DNA of 64,000 nt from Propionicimonas sp. (GTDB taxonomy: Bacteria > Actinomycetota > Actinomycetes > Propionibacteriales > Propionibacteriaceae). The stretch lies in NCBI GenBank assembly GCA_013791955.1, contig VMSW01000007.1:682001-746000 (forward strand). Direction: 5' to 3'. Numbering within the stretch: position 1 is the first letter of the stretch; the number at the start of each line of letters is the position of its first letter. This document shows, piece by piece, positions 1-8,941 of this stretch. Under the pieces are notes generated by a model. The model made no database searches. It was not told the DNA's origin and saw only the letters and a list, made by a program, of their open reading frames with translations. A program made the position numbers and the translations under genes.

Positions 1-254
1 GGGAACTGATGCACTGGGCGACCGGTGGCCAGTTCAACCACGGCGCCACCATTACTGACGATCACCTGCGGATGGGCGGTAGCCAACTCCGCCAACACTC
101 CCAACCAGCGGGTGGGGCGCCCGGTGGCGATCACGAACGGCACGCCGAGTTCGTTGGCCCGGGCCGCAGCTTCAGCGTTGATCGCCGAGACGGTGCCGTC
201 CGGACGTAAGAAGGTGCCGTCCAGATCGGTAGCGATCAGCCTGGGTCGGGTCAC
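1..254 (-). CDS. HAD-superfamily (Cof-type) hydrolase, 3' part cut by window edge
   Basis: The first 84 codons are visible on the minus strand and the rest lies beyond position 1. The N-terminus carries HAD motif I (DLDGTF, the nucleophile and acid aspartates) at about residues 10-15, and motif II in the sequence VIATGR. A following stretch VSNGGAVV is typical of the Cof/HAD-IIB sugar-phosphate or flavin phosphatase class. The GTG start (252-254) overlaps the TGA of the upstream minus-strand gene in a GTGA arrangement, so the two are probably translationally coupled. The substrate cannot be told from this part. Confidence 0.8.
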   Translation of the reverse strand, partial: MTRPRLIATDLDGTFLRPDGTVSAINAEAAARANELGVPFVIATGRPTRWLGVLAELATAHPQVIVSNGGAVVELATGRPVHQF

Positions 255-1105
255 AGCTTGGAGTTCGGAGTGGGGGAGCCGCCGCCACTGGGTGAGGCCG
301 TCTGCGGGGACGGGGTCACCGACTGCTTCGACGGGGACGCTGCTGAACCGCTGGGCGAGGGTGAGGCCGACGCTGGCGATGGCGAGGCCGATTCCGGGGA
401 CGGTGAGGCCGATTCCGGTTCCGTTGGGCTGGCGCTGGTGGGCACCGGTGGCGGCGGCTCTTCAGTGGCCGAATCCTGGAAGATCAAAATCGTGATCAGG
501 ATCGCCAGCGCACACAGCAGCAGCATCAACAACCAGGAGGCCAGAATCGACAGCCATCCCGATCGATCATGACGGCCCGGCCACGGTAGCGGCCAAACCT
601 TGGCAATGCCCGGCTTTGACCAGTCGATCCAATGCAGCCGGTAGTCGGGGCCGGCCGCCTGCCCCTTCTGGCCGAGCAGGGACAGATCCACTTCGGCCAG
701 TATCCGGCTGGCCTCGGTGAAGGACGCCGGGGAGGCGTCATAGGCCAGCGCCACCCAGGGCGTGGCCGGAGCGTCCTCACCGATTCGCGGATCGTCAGGC
801 TCGTCGCGGAAGCGGTTTCCCAGGCGGCCGCCGTCCTGACCGTGACCGCCGCGGGCCACGACAGTGTCGATGTGGAGTTCGTTGACCGCACCGGCGAAGC
901 GGTCCCGGGCGCCGGCATCACCGGCAGCACCCTCAGAAAGCAGGATCACCATCGTCGAGGTGTTCACGTCATCGTGGGCGATGAAGGCGACGCCAGAAGG
1001 GGAGGCAGCGAGCCGGGCGTCCAGCCAGAAGTCACCAACCTTCGGCGGATCAGCGGGCAGCAGCGGCGACAGGAGCGGCGGCTCGCCGGGTGTCGATTCG
1101 CTCAT
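251..1105 (-). CDS. Single-pass membrane protein with Ser/Pro-rich tail
   Basis: This 284-residue protein is not assigned to a family I can name with certainty. The N-terminal 190 residues look soluble. One hydrophobic segment of about 27 residues (GWLSILASWLLMLLLC and onward) lies near residues 190-220 and is followed by an exported or cytosolic tail of repeated SASPSPE-type units rich in Ser, Pro and Ala. I chose the ATG at 1105 (MSESTPG) because sequence further upstream reads as non-conserved Arg-rich translation. It is followed by the HAD phosphatase with a 4-nt overlap. Divergent from the moxR operon, it may share that promoter region. The low-complexity tail suggests a cell-wall spanning linker; that is inference. 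Confidence 0.6.
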   Translation of the reverse strand: MSESTPGEPPLLSPLLPADPPKVGDFWLDARLAASPSGVAFIAHDDVNTSTMVILLSEGAAGDAGARDRFAGAVNELHIDTVVARGGHGQDGGRLGNRFRDEPDDPRIGEDAPATPWVALAYDASPASFTEASRILAEVDLSLLGQKGQAAGPDYRLHWIDWSKPGIAKVWPLPWPGRHDRSGWLSILASWLLMLLLCALAILITILIFQDSATEEPPPPVPTSASPTEPESASPSPESASPSPASASPSPSGSAASPSKQSVTPSPQTASPSGGGSPTPNSKL

Positions 1106-1273
1106 TTCGTCCCATCGTTGATGCCTCAAAGCTGCGCGCCCCATTGTGCCGTACCAGCCAAGTCGGCGCGCTGGTGAGAATTTGCCGTCGGGCAGGTCCT
1201 GGAGGTTTCGGTGTACCCGGTATCGTGGGCGGAGCCTGGGCAGCAAGTCCACTCGTGATTATCAGGAGTCCAC

Positions 1274-2362
1274 GTGACCAATTTGAGCAACGACCCGTCA
1301 GCATCGCTGACGCCCGCTGCCATGCCCGTCACCCAAGCCGACACCGCCTCAGCGGCGAAACTGCTGGGGAAGGCGATCGAGCAGGTTCAGCGGGTCATCG
1401 TCGGCCAGGAGCATATGGTCGAGCGATTGATGGTGTCATTGCTTGCCAAGGGCCATTGTTTGCTCGAAGGCGTGCCTGGGGTGGCCAAGACTCTGGCGGT
1501 GCGCAGTTTCGCCACGGTGGTCGGGGGCAAGTTCTCCCGCATTCAGTTCACCCCTGACCTGGTGCCCTCCGACATCGTCGGTACCCGCATCTACTCCGCG
1601 CGCAGCGAAAAGTTCGACATCGCCCTCGGTCCGGTGTTCGTCAACTTCGTGCTAGCCGACGAAATCAACCGCGCCCCAGCCAAGGTGCAGTCGGCCATGC
1701 TGGAGCTGATGGCAGAGCAGCAGGTCTCCATCGGTGGCCAGACCTACCCGGTGCCGCAGCCGTTCATCGTGATCGCCACCCAGAACCCGATCGAATCCGA
1801 GGGCGTCTACCCGCTGCCCGAAGCCCAGCGTGACCGCTTCCTGCTCAAGGTGGACGTTTCCTACCCGCGCGGCAATGAGGAGTTCGAGATCCTGCGCCGG
1901 ATGAGCGTGAAGCCGCCGAACGCCGAGCCAGTGCTGAACCCGGAAGTGGTTCGCCAGTTGCAGGATCTGGCCAGCAACGTCTTCGTACACAACCTGGTGG
2001 CCGAATATGTCGTCCGCCTGGTGCTGGCCACTCGCAGCCCCGAGGAGTTCGGCATGCCCGATCTGTCGTCGGTGATCCAGATCGGCTGCAGCCCGCGAGC
2101 CACCCTCGGTCTGGTAGCGGCCGCGCGAGCCTTGGCATTGATCCATGGCCGCGACTACGTGTTGCCCACAGACGTACAGGCCGTGGCCAAGGACGTGATG
2201 GGGCACCGGATCGTGCTCGGCTTCGACGCGGTGGCCGACAACATCACCCCGGCTCAGGTCGTGGAGCGCCTGCTCGCCATGGTGCCCCCGCCCACGCCGG
2301 TGTGGAACAACCAGCAGCGCCAGACCGCTCAGGGCCAGCACCGCTACCAGCCGCAGGGCTGA
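1274..2362 (+). CDS. MoxR-family AAA+ ATPase
   Basis: A 362-residue MoxR ATPase. The Walker A motif is GVPGVAKT near residue 65, the Walker B region is VLADEINRAP, and the sensor 1 region is VIATQNPIESEG. These ATPases act as chaperones for von Willebrand A partner proteins. The GTG start at 1274 is preceded by AGGAG at 1263-1267. It heads a four-gene operon with a DUF58 protein 6 bp downstream and two VWA proteins, the usual MoxR gene arrangement. The client process is not known from the sequence; cell envelope or stress function is likely by family. Confidence 0.93.
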   Translation: MTNLSNDPSASLTPAAMPVTQADTASAAKLLGKAIEQVQRVIVGQEHMVERLMVSLLAKGHCLLEGVPGVAKTLAVRSFATVVGGKFSRIQFTPDLVPSDIVGTRIYSARSEKFDIALGPVFVNFVLADEINRAPAKVQSAMLELMAEQQVSIGGQTYPVPQPFIVIATQNPIESEGVYPLPEAQRDRFLLKVDVSYPRGNEEFEILRRMSVKPPNAEPVLNPEVVRQLQDLASNVFVHNLVAEYVVRLVLATRSPEEFGMPDLSSVIQIGCSPRATLGLVAAARALALIHGRDYVLPTDVQAVAKDVMGHRIVLGFDAVADNITPAQVVERLLAMVPPPTPVWNNQQRQTAQGQHRYQPQG

Positions 2363-2368
2363 TCGCCG

Positions 2369-3418
2369 GTGAGCCAAGCTCCCGCCTTCGCGCCACCGCC
2401 TGAGAACCTCGGGGCGGTGTCCTCGGTCATCACCGCACCCACCGCGTCCACGCTGCCGTTGAGCAAGCTGGCCCCGGAGGCTGCGCTGCGTCGGCTGGAA
2501 CTGACCATCGTCCGTCGCCTGGAAGGCTTCCTGCACGGTGACCATCAGGGTCTGTTGCCCGGCCCGGGGTCGGAAACCAACGATGCTCGCGAGTACGTGC
2601 CGGGCCAGGACGACGTCCGCAAGATCGACTGGGCGGTTACCGCCCGCACCACCACGCCGCATGTGCGCGACACCATCGCCGACCGCGAACTGGAGATCTG
2701 GGCGCTGCTCGATGTGACCCCCAGCATGAACTGGGGCACCGAAGGGGTCACCAAGCGCGACCTGGGTATTGCTGCGGTGGCCACTATCGGTTTCCTCAGC
2801 CAGCGGATGGGCGACCGCTTCGGCGGGCTGATCATGCGGCCAGAACAGCTGAAGCGACTGCCGGCCCGCTCCGGGCGGACCGCGTTGTACGGGCTGCTGC
2901 GCAAAATGCTCACCGAGCCGATGGTTCCCGACCACGCCACCGGGCCGTACTCGTTGGCCGCCGGCATTCAGCGGATGGGACGAAGCGAGCAGCGCCGGGG
3001 CATGCGCCTGGTCGTTTCCGATTTCCTCACCCCAGGCGACTTCGAACTTGATCCCGACGTGGCACCGGAGTGGGAGCGGCCGATCCGCCAGCTCTCGATC
3101 CGCAATCAGGTGCTGGCCGTTGAGGTGGTCGACAGCCATGAGATCGACTTCCCTGACGTTGGCGATTTGCTGATCCGCGACCCCGAAACCGATTTTTCGC
3201 GTTACGTGAACACCTCCGACGCGGCGGCTCGGGAGCGGATGAACGCCGCCACCGCTGCCCAGCGGGAGCGCATCAGGGTGGCTTTGCGCCGCGCCGGTGC
3301 TGCCCACATTCAGTTGCGTACCGATTCCGACTGGGTCAGTGACATCGCTCGCTTCGTGCTGGCCTACCGACGTACCGCCGCGACCCTGCACAAGCCCCAA
3401 ACGGGGGTGAGTCGCTGA
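2369..3418 (+). CDS. DUF58 domain protein
   Basis: A 349-residue protein of the DUF58 family, the standard partner of MoxR ATPases. The diagnostic family block GQDDVRKIDWAVTART lies near residues 80-95, followed by a VWA-like fold beginning WALLDVTPSMNWGT, in which the metal-binding DxSxS motif is degenerate (DVTPS). No membrane segment is seen. The GTG start is 6 bp after the moxR stop, and the stop codon overlaps the next ATG (ATGA), indicating coupled translation. It probably bridges the ATPase and the membrane VWA proteins. Confidence 0.9.
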   Translation: MSQAPAFAPPPENLGAVSSVITAPTASTLPLSKLAPEAALRRLELTIVRRLEGFLHGDHQGLLPGPGSETNDAREYVPGQDDVRKIDWAVTARTTTPHVRDTIADRELEIWALLDVTPSMNWGTEGVTKRDLGIAAVATIGFLSQRMGDRFGGLIMRPEQLKRLPARSGRTALYGLLRKMLTEPMVPDHATGPYSLAAGIQRMGRSEQRRGMRLVVSDFLTPGDFELDPDVAPEWERPIRQLSIRNQVLAVEVVDSHEIDFPDVGDLLIRDPETDFSRYVNTSDAAARERMNAATAAQRERIRVALRRAGAAHIQLRTDSDWVSDIARFVLAYRRTAATLHKPQTGVSR

Positions 3419-4380
3419 TGTGGGAGTGGTTCTCTTTCGCCAATCCGGAGCGGCTTTGGGTGCTGTTGCTGGTGCCGCTGCTGATCGCTGGTTACGTTTT
3501 CGCGCTGAAGCGGCGCAACAAGGTGGGGATGCGCTTCACCAACACCACCATTTTGGGACGGGTGGTGCCCAAGCAGTCGCAGTGGCGCCGCCATCTGGCG
3601 GTGGCGCTGTCGCTGCTGAGCCTGGTCGCGCTGAGCATCGCCTGGTCGCGTCCACAGGGGATCGAGATGATGCCGCGGGAGCGGGCCACCGTGGTGGTGG
3701 TCATCGACGTGTCGCTTTCGATGCAGGCCACCGACATCAAACCAAACCGGCTTGATGCGGCTAAGGCCGCCGCGATCAAGTTCGTCGAATCCCTTCCGCC
3801 GCAATACAACGTGGCTGTGGTTGGCCTGTCGGGCAGCCCGTCGGTGCGGATGCCGCCGTCCTTGGATCGGGCGGCCGCCCGCCAGGCGATCAGCAGCTTG
3901 AAGTTGGCGCAATCCACCGCAGTGGGGGAGTCGATCTACGCCTCGCTCGAAGCGCTGCAGCTAGCGCCGAAGGGGGAAAACGGTGAGGGCCCAGCACCCG
4001 GTGCGGTGGTGCTGCTCTCGGACGGCCAAAACACTGCTGGCCGGGCCCCGGCCCAGGCCGCAGCCGATGCCAAAGCGGCCAAGGTGCCGATCTACACCAT
4101 CGCCTATGGCACCGATAACGGCTATGTCGATCTCGACGGCAAGCGCGAATCCGTCCCACCCGATCGGGAGTTGTTGGCCGACATCTCCACTGCTACCGGT
4201 GGGCAAGCCTTCTCCGCCGAAGACCTGGGTCAGTTGGACAAGGTCTACAGCAACATTCGTAGCGAGGTGGGGCAGGTGCCGACCAAGAAGGAGACCACCG
4301 CGCTGTGGGCCGGGTACGGCCTGGCCTTCGCCGTGGTGGCCGCGCTCGCTGCGGTCTCGTTGGGAGCGCGCTGGCCATGA
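3418..4380 (+). CDS. VWA domain membrane protein (BatA-like), first paralogue
   Basis: A 320-residue membrane protein with two N-terminal transmembrane helices (about residues 12-30 and 59-76), a von Willebrand A domain with an intact MIDAS motif DVSLS at residues 97-101, and a C-terminal helix near 297-315. The topology matches the Bat proteins of MoxR operons, which place a metal-binding interaction domain next to the membrane. ATG overlaps the stop of the DUF58 gene, and the next gene starts inside its last codons. It is clearly paralogous to its downstream neighbour, sharing the block IYTIAYGTD and the same ends. Confidence 0.9.
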   Translation: MWEWFSFANPERLWVLLLVPLLIAGYVFALKRRNKVGMRFTNTTILGRVVPKQSQWRRHLAVALSLLSLVALSIAWSRPQGIEMMPRERATVVVVIDVSLSMQATDIKPNRLDAAKAAAIKFVESLPPQYNVAVVGLSGSPSVRMPPSLDRAAARQAISSLKLAQSTAVGESIYASLEALQLAPKGENGEGPAPGAVVLLSDGQNTAGRAPAQAAADAKAAKVPIYTIAYGTDNGYVDLDGKRESVPPDRELLADISTATGGQAFSAEDLGQLDKVYSNIRSEVGQVPTKKETTALWAGYGLAFAVVAALAAVSLGARWP

Positions 4381-5339
4381 TCCCCGACGGTTTCTTGCGC
4401 CCGGAGCGCCTCTGGTGGCTGATGCTCATTCCGCTGCTGATCGGGTTGTACCTGTTCTTGCTGCAGCGGCGTCGCAATCGGGCCCGCGGTGGCAGCTCGA
4501 TCGCCGGTCTGGACAAGGTGCTGCCCAAGCAGCAGTCGTGGAAGCGGCATGCGGCGGTGGCGGCAGCGATCCTGTCCTTGGCTTCGCTCAACTTCGCCTT
4601 CGCCCAACCTAAGGGTGAGGTGGACGTGCCCAAGGAGCGGGCCACCGTAGTGATCTCCTTGGACGTGTCGCGCTCGATGCTGGCCACCGACGTGCTGCCT
4701 AACCGAATGGAAGCCGCCAAGACTGCAGCTGTTGAGTTCGTGAACATGATGCCGGCCGGCTTCAACGTCGCACTGGTCAGATTCGCCGGTTCCTCGGCAG
4801 TCGTGGTGCCGCCCACCTCCGATCATGCGGTCGTGACCGGGGCAATCCAGGGTCTGCAGGTGGCACCGTCCACCGCCATTGGTGACGGCATCTTCAGCTC
4901 CTTGGACGCGATCGCCCAGGCGCCAGCCGATCCGAACAACCCCGACGACATTGCCCCCGGCGCGATCGTGCTGCTCAGTGACGGCTCGACCAACTCCGGG
5001 CGTCCCTCTGAAGATGGTGCGCGGGAGGCCAAGAAGCAGGGCATTCCGATCTACACCATCGCCTACGGCACCGATTACGGCTATGTCGAGTCGAATGGCC
5101 AGCGCCAGCCGGTACCGGTAAATCACTACGAGCTCGAGCAGATTGCCAAGCTGTCGGGGGGGCACAAGTTCTCCGCTGGTTCCTCCGACGAGCTCAAGCA
5201 GGTCTACCAGGCGATCGCCCACGAGGTCGGCACGACGAAGAAGGCGCAGGAGATCACCGAGCTCTATGCCGGGATTGCGTTGTTCTTCGCTGTGGTGGCC
5301 GCTTTGGCAATGGCCTCATTGGCCGCTCGCTGGCCATAA
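4377..5339 (+). CDS. VWA domain membrane protein (BatA-like), second paralogue
   Basis: A 320-residue protein of the same length and topology as the preceding gene: two N-terminal helices, MIDAS motif DVSRS at residues 96-100, and a C-terminal helix ending ASLAARWP. I chose the ATG at 4377, which gives the usual 4-nt ATGA overlap with the upstream stop; an upstream in-frame start would add residues read from the previous gene's C-terminus. The two genes look like a tandem duplication and could form a heteromeric VWA pair. It closes the MoxR operon; no clear terminator follows. Confidence 0.9.
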   Translation: MIPDGFLRPERLWWLMLIPLLIGLYLFLLQRRRNRARGGSSIAGLDKVLPKQQSWKRHAAVAAAILSLASLNFAFAQPKGEVDVPKERATVVISLDVSRSMLATDVLPNRMEAAKTAAVEFVNMMPAGFNVALVRFAGSSAVVVPPTSDHAVVTGAIQGLQVAPSTAIGDGIFSSLDAIAQAPADPNNPDDIAPGAIVLLSDGSTNSGRPSEDGAREAKKQGIPIYTIAYGTDYGYVESNGQRQPVPVNHYELEQIAKLSGGHKFSAGSSDELKQVYQAIAHEVGTTKKAQEITELYAGIALFFAVVAALAMASLAARWP

Positions 5340-5453
5340 TCGCGGGCGGGTCGCGGCTGGTCGGTTGACCAAACCTGCGGCACAATGAGTCCAAGCCCTG
5401 ATCGGACGAGGTTGCTGGGGAAGGTAAATCTCGCCACAGATCGGGGAACACCG

Positions 5454-5948
5454 ATGAATACAACGCGCGGGATCATCGCGATCCACTCCGCGCATCTTGC
5501 GCTGCGCCCGCACCTGGAATGGGCGGTGGGTGCCGTTTTGGGCTACCCAGTTGAGTTCGACTGGACGTGGCAGCCCGCCGAGCCGCAGGTAATGCGCACC
5601 GAGTTCTCCTGGCAAGGCAGCGTCGGCACTGGCGCGAAACTGGCCAGCGCCTTGCGCGGCTGCGCGTTGGCCCGCTTCGAAGTGACCGAAGAGCCCAGCC
5701 CCGGCAATGAAGGCTTGCGGTGGGCTTACACGCCCCGATTGGGCGTCTTCTCCGCAGTCATCGGACCCCACGGCGACATCATGGTTCACGAAGATCGGTT
5801 GCGGCAGGCCGTGCTGGCTGACGCCCTGGGTCGCCGTCCACTGACTGATGCCGTCTCTGACCTGTTGGGCGCACCCTGGGACTCCGAATTGGAGGCTTTC
5901 CGCAAGGCTGCCGAAGGCGCTCCCGTCCGCTGGCTTCACGTCGGCTAA
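5454..5948 (+). CDS. DUF3145 domain protein
   Basis: A 164-residue protein that I recognise as the actinobacterial DUF3145 family, with the typical opening TTRGIIAIHSAHLALRPHLEWA and a C-terminus ending APVRWLHVG. No catalytic motif or membrane segment is visible, and its function is unknown. In other actinobacteria family members lie near fatty acid synthesis genes; here it is convergent with fabF. The ATG at 5454 was preferred over an upstream in-frame ATG because the family begins here and a purine-rich GGGGAA sits upstream. Confidence 0.88.
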   Translation: MNTTRGIIAIHSAHLALRPHLEWAVGAVLGYPVEFDWTWQPAEPQVMRTEFSWQGSVGTGAKLASALRGCALARFEVTEEPSPGNEGLRWAYTPRLGVFSAVIGPHGDIMVHEDRLRQAVLADALGRRPLTDAVSDLLGAPWDSELEAFRKAAEGAPVRWLHVG

Positions 5949-5973
5949 CCACCACCAGGTCCGTCCCCCTGAG

Positions 5974-6029
5974 CTGCGCAGAGGAACCGTCCCCGATGGG
6001 CAGCGCACGGGGACGGTTCCTCTGCGCAG
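5974..6029. repeat. Long perfect palindrome, 22-bp arms, 12-nt loop
   Basis: The arms 5974-5995 and 6008-6029 are exact reverse complements separated by 12 nt. The outer part reads GCGCAGAGGAACC. A palindrome with related arms and the same loop length lies at 23469-23528. Here it is between convergent genes and could act as a bidirectional terminator, but the related copy is between divergent genes, so a dispersed repeat is also possible. Confidence 0.85.
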
Positions 6030-6202
6030 TTCGGCGTGGAACCGTCCCTGGGGGGCGCAGGTCAACGACTGGTCGGGGCTCGTCGCTGTCAGGCAACCCA
6101 GCCGACAGCTGCGAACCGCGCCGTCCCAACAGTCGCGACGCGCCCCCCAGAGAGCGGGCTCAGGGGGTCGTGCTCTCCCGCATCACAGCGGGATGTTGCC
6201 GT

Positions 6203-6238
6203 GCAACCCGCGGCGGCGGCTTCGTCGGTGCGGGTTGC
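6203..6238 (-). terminator. Possible fabF terminator hairpin
   Basis: GCAACCCGC (6203-6211) pairs with GCGGGTTGC (6230-6238), 14 nt past the fabF stop on the minus strand. No T-run follows, so this is a weak intrinsic terminator at best. Confidence 0.4.
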
Positions 6239-6251
6239 GGACATTTCGTCC

Positions 6252-7514
6252 TCAGGCGGTCTGGTTGGCGTTGGTTACGACGACCGCCACATTGGCGCCG
6301 CCGAAACCGAAGGAGTTGTTGAGCGCGGCCAGGTCGCCCTCGGGTAGCGGACGGGCGACGTTGGCGGCAATGTCGATGCTCAGATCGGGCTCGGGGTTCT
6401 CGAGGTTGATCGTCGGCGGCACCAGGCGGTCGTGGAGCGCCATAACCGTGGCGATGGTCTCCAAGGCGCCGGCGCCGCCGAGCAGATGCCCGGTCATCGA
6501 CTTGGTGGAGGTCACCACCACCTGATCGGTGGCCGCGCCCAGCGCGTTGCGGATCGAGCCGGCCTCGGTCAGATCGCCTTGTGGGGTGGAGGTGCCGTGG
6601 GCGTTGACGTGACGGATGTCGGCGGCGGTCAGCCCGGCGTTGGCCAGCGCCTTCTGCATCGCCTTGGCCTGCCCAGCCCCGGACGGATCGGGCTGGACGA
6701 TGTCATGGCTGTCGGCGCTGATTCCCGACCCGGCCAGGGTGCCGTAGATCTTGGCCCCGCGGGCCAGGGCGTGCTCGAGGGTCTCGATGACCAGCACCGC
6801 GGCGCCCTCGCCCATGACGAAACCGTCCCGGTCCCGATCCCAGGGACGCGAGGCGCGCTCGGGCTCATCGTTGCGGCGGCTGAGCGCCTGCATCTGGCCG
6901 AAGGCGGCCATCGGCAGCGGATGAATGGTGGATTCGGTGCCCCCCACGACGGCGATCTCGGCGCGACCAAGCCGTAGCTGGTCGATGCCCAAGGAGATCG
7001 CTTCGTTTGAGGAGGCGCAGGCCGAGACCGGGGTGTGGACGCCGGCCTTGGCATGGATCTGGATGCCCACATTGGAGGCCGGGGCGTTGGCCATCAGCAT
7101 CGGAATGGTGAAGGGGCTGACCCGGCGGTAGCCCTTGTCGCGATGGTTGTCCCAGTTGTTCAGCAGCGAGTGCAGGCCGCCGATGCCGCTGGCCAGGGAG
7201 ACCAGCAAGGTTTGGGGGTCGACGTCCACGCCTTCTTCGGCGTCCCAGTCGAAGCCGGCATCGCGCCAGGCTTCCTGGGCGGCGACCAGCGCCAGTTGGG
7301 TGGAGCGATCCAGACGTCGGGCCTTGACCCGGTCGATCAGTTCAGAGGGGTCGACGGCCACCTTTGCCGCGATCCGAGCCGGAAGTTCGGCGGCCCACTC
7401 TTCGGTGATCAGGCTGACGCCCGATCGGCCGGCGAGCATGCCCGCCCAAGTGGAAGCCAGGTCGCCGCCCAGTGGGGTGGTGGCGCCGAGTCCGGTGATC
7501 ACAATCTCAGTCAT
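6252..7514 (-). CDS. fabF: 3-oxoacyl-ACP synthase II (KAS II)
   Basis: A 420-residue condensing enzyme that elongates acyl-ACP with malonyl-ACP in type II fatty acid synthesis. The thiolase-fold triad is visible: Cys in SACASSNEA, His in NAHGTSTPQGD and His in MTGHLLGGAGA. The start ATG at 7514 has GGAG upstream. It is the last gene of the fasR-fabD-fabH-acpP-fabF operon, separated from acpP by 131 bp that contain a hairpin, which may set a lower level of FabF relative to ACP. Confidence 0.96.
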   Translation of the reverse strand: MTEIVITGLGATTPLGGDLASTWAGMLAGRSGVSLITEEWAAELPARIAAKVAVDPSELIDRVKARRLDRSTQLALVAAQEAWRDAGFDWDAEEGVDVDPQTLLVSLASGIGGLHSLLNNWDNHRDKGYRRVSPFTIPMLMANAPASNVGIQIHAKAGVHTPVSACASSNEAISLGIDQLRLGRAEIAVVGGTESTIHPLPMAAFGQMQALSRRNDEPERASRPWDRDRDGFVMGEGAAVLVIETLEHALARGAKIYGTLAGSGISADSHDIVQPDPSGAGQAKAMQKALANAGLTAADIRHVNAHGTSTPQGDLTEAGSIRNALGAATDQVVVTSTKSMTGHLLGGAGALETIATVMALHDRLVPPTINLENPEPDLSIDIAANVARPLPEGDLAALNNSFGFGGANVAVVVTNANQTA

Positions 7515-7553
7515 GGTGCTCCGTTTGGATGAGTGTGGATTTGCCGATCATTA

Positions 7554-7590
7554 GGCACGCCGAGACCAGGAGTGGCGGTCCCGGCGTGCC
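7554..7590 (-). other. Hairpin between acpP and fabF
   Basis: Arms 7554-7567 and 7577-7590 pair over 13 of 14 positions with a 9-nt loop. It follows acpP in the direction of transcription. It may be an attenuator or an RNA stabiliser that leaves acpP message more abundant than fabF; this is inference. Confidence 0.6.
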
Positions 7591-7645
7591 CGATGAATGG
7601 TGCCGACTACGGCTTGGTCAGCCGAGCAGCGCAAGGGGCTTCAGC

Positions 7646-7888
7646 TCAGCTGTGCGCCTCGATGTAGGCGACGGCGTCGCCTACGGTCTTGAGGTTCTTG
7701 GACTCCTCGTCGGGGATGTTGACGCCGAACTTCTCCTCGCAGCCGACGAGGATCTCGACCATGGCCAGGCTGTCGACATCAAGATCGTCAACGAAGGACT
7801 TGTCCAGCTGGACGTCCTCTACCGGGACCCCGGCTACCTCGTTGACGAGTTCAGCGAGCTGAGCGCGGATCTCTTCGGTGGTGGCCAT
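7646..7888 (-). CDS. acpP: Acyl carrier protein
   Basis: An 80-residue acidic ACP. The phosphopantetheine attachment site is Ser40 in the motif DVDSLAMVE. I chose the ATG at 7888 (MATTEEIR) because AAGGAG lies directly upstream; an in-frame upstream ATG would place that site inside the gene. It carries the growing acyl chain between FabD, FabH and FabF, whose genes flank it in the same operon. Confidence 0.96.
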   Translation of the reverse strand: MATTEEIRAQLAELVNEVAGVPVEDVQLDKSFVDDLDVDSLAMVEILVGCEEKFGVNIPDEESKNLKTVGDAVAYIEAHS

Positions 7889-7948
7889 CTGTTTCTCCTT
7901 TTTCATTCTTCTTTTTGGGTTGCAACGATTCCGGCAGTAGCCGGTGGT

Positions 7949-8941
7949 TCAGGGAAGGGTGATCACTTGGCCGGCGTAAACCAGGCCAGCGCCGAAGCCG
8001 ATGATCAGGGCAGTCTGGCCACTCTTGGCCTCGCCGCTGGTGAGTAGGGCATCCATCGCCATCGGAATGGTGGCGGCGGAGTTGTTGCCCAAGTGGGTGA
8101 TGGTGCGGGCGACGACGACCTTCTCCGGCAGCTTCAGGTAGCGAAGCAGGGTGTCGGTGATCCGGTTGTTGGCCTGGTGCGGGATGAACACGTCCAGTTC
8201 TTCGGGAGAAATGCCAGCCTCGTCCAGGCAGCGTCGGGCGGCCTTGGCGATGTAGCCGGTGGCCCACTTGAATACGGCCTGACCGTCCATCTGAATGGTG
8301 GGGAACACGCCAGCTTTGACGCCACTGCCGATGGTGTGGTTCATCCGGATGGCGTCGTATTGACCGCCGTCCGAGCCCCAAACGACCGGGCCGATGCCGT
8401 TGGTCTCGCTAGGTCCGAGCACTACCGCGCCAGCGCCGTCACCGAACAGGAAGGCGGTGCCGCGATCGGTGAGATCGGTGATGTCGGAGATGGTCTCGCC
8501 CGCAACCAGCAGGACGTAGGTGGCCTGCCCGCCGCGGATCATGGCCTCGGCCTGGGCGAGGCCATAGCTGAAGCCAGCACAGGCTGCGGAGATGTCGTAG
8601 GCGGCGGCATCTCCCAGGCCAAGCTGGTGAGCCAGCTTGGGGGCCAGCGCCGGGGTCTGCTCGTAATGGGAGATCGTGGCGACGATCACCGCATCGATCT
8701 GATCCAGTGCCACCCCGGAGCGCTCAATGGCGCTGGTCGCGGCGGTGACGCAAAGGGTCTCGATGTTCTCGCCCTCACCCACCCAGCGGCGTTCCTTGAT
8801 ACCGGTGCGCTGAGTGATCCACTCGTCGGAGGAATCGATGAACTGGCACAGGTAGTCGTTGTCGATCACCCGGGACGGGGTGGCAGAGCCCACCGCGAGG
8901 ATCCGGGCGAAAGGTGAACCAATGCTGGCTTTGAGGCTCAT
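7949..8941 (-). CDS. fabH: 3-oxoacyl-ACP synthase III (KAS III)
   Basis: A 330-residue enzyme that starts fatty acid synthesis by condensing an acyl-CoA primer with malonyl-ACP. The catalytic Cys is in ISAACAGFSYG, His in FIPHQANNR and Asn in HLGNNSAAT. The ATG at 8941 overlaps the fabD stop as ATGA, so translation is coupled. In actinobacteria FabH often accepts branched primers; that cannot be decided here. Acyl carrier protein follows 60 bp downstream. Confidence 0.96.
   Translation of the reverse strand: MSLKASIGSPFARILAVGSATPSRVIDNDYLCQFIDSSDEWITQRTGIKERRWVGEGENIETLCVTAATSAIERSGVALDQIDAVIVATISHYEQTPALAPKLAHQLGLGDAAAYDISAACAGFSYGLAQAEAMIRGGQATYVLLVAGETISDITDLTDRGTAFLFGDGAGAVVLGPSETNGIGPVVWGSDGGQYDAIRMNHTIGSGVKAGVFPTIQMDGQAVFKWATGYIAKAARRCLDEAGISPEELDVFIPHQANNRITDTLLRYLKLPEKVVVARTITHLGNNSAATIPMAMDALLTSGEAKSGQTALIIGFGAGLVYAGQVITLP

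Larger units (their letters stand above)
5949..6251. other. Convergent spacer packed with inverted repeats
   Basis: No gene is supported in these 303 bases between DUF3145 and fabF. They hold a 22-bp-arm palindrome (5974-6029), a partial copy of its core (GGAACCGTCCC at 6038-6048), an 11-bp inverted repeat with arms at 6048-6058 and 6140-6150, and a 9-bp stem at 6203-6238 next to the fabF stop. Confidence 0.75.

Noticed and set aside
1652-3400. A 582-codon open frame antisense to moxR and the DUF58 gene
   Set aside because: It is the complement of clear genes, with low-complexity His/Gln/Gly translation typical of high-GC shadow frames.
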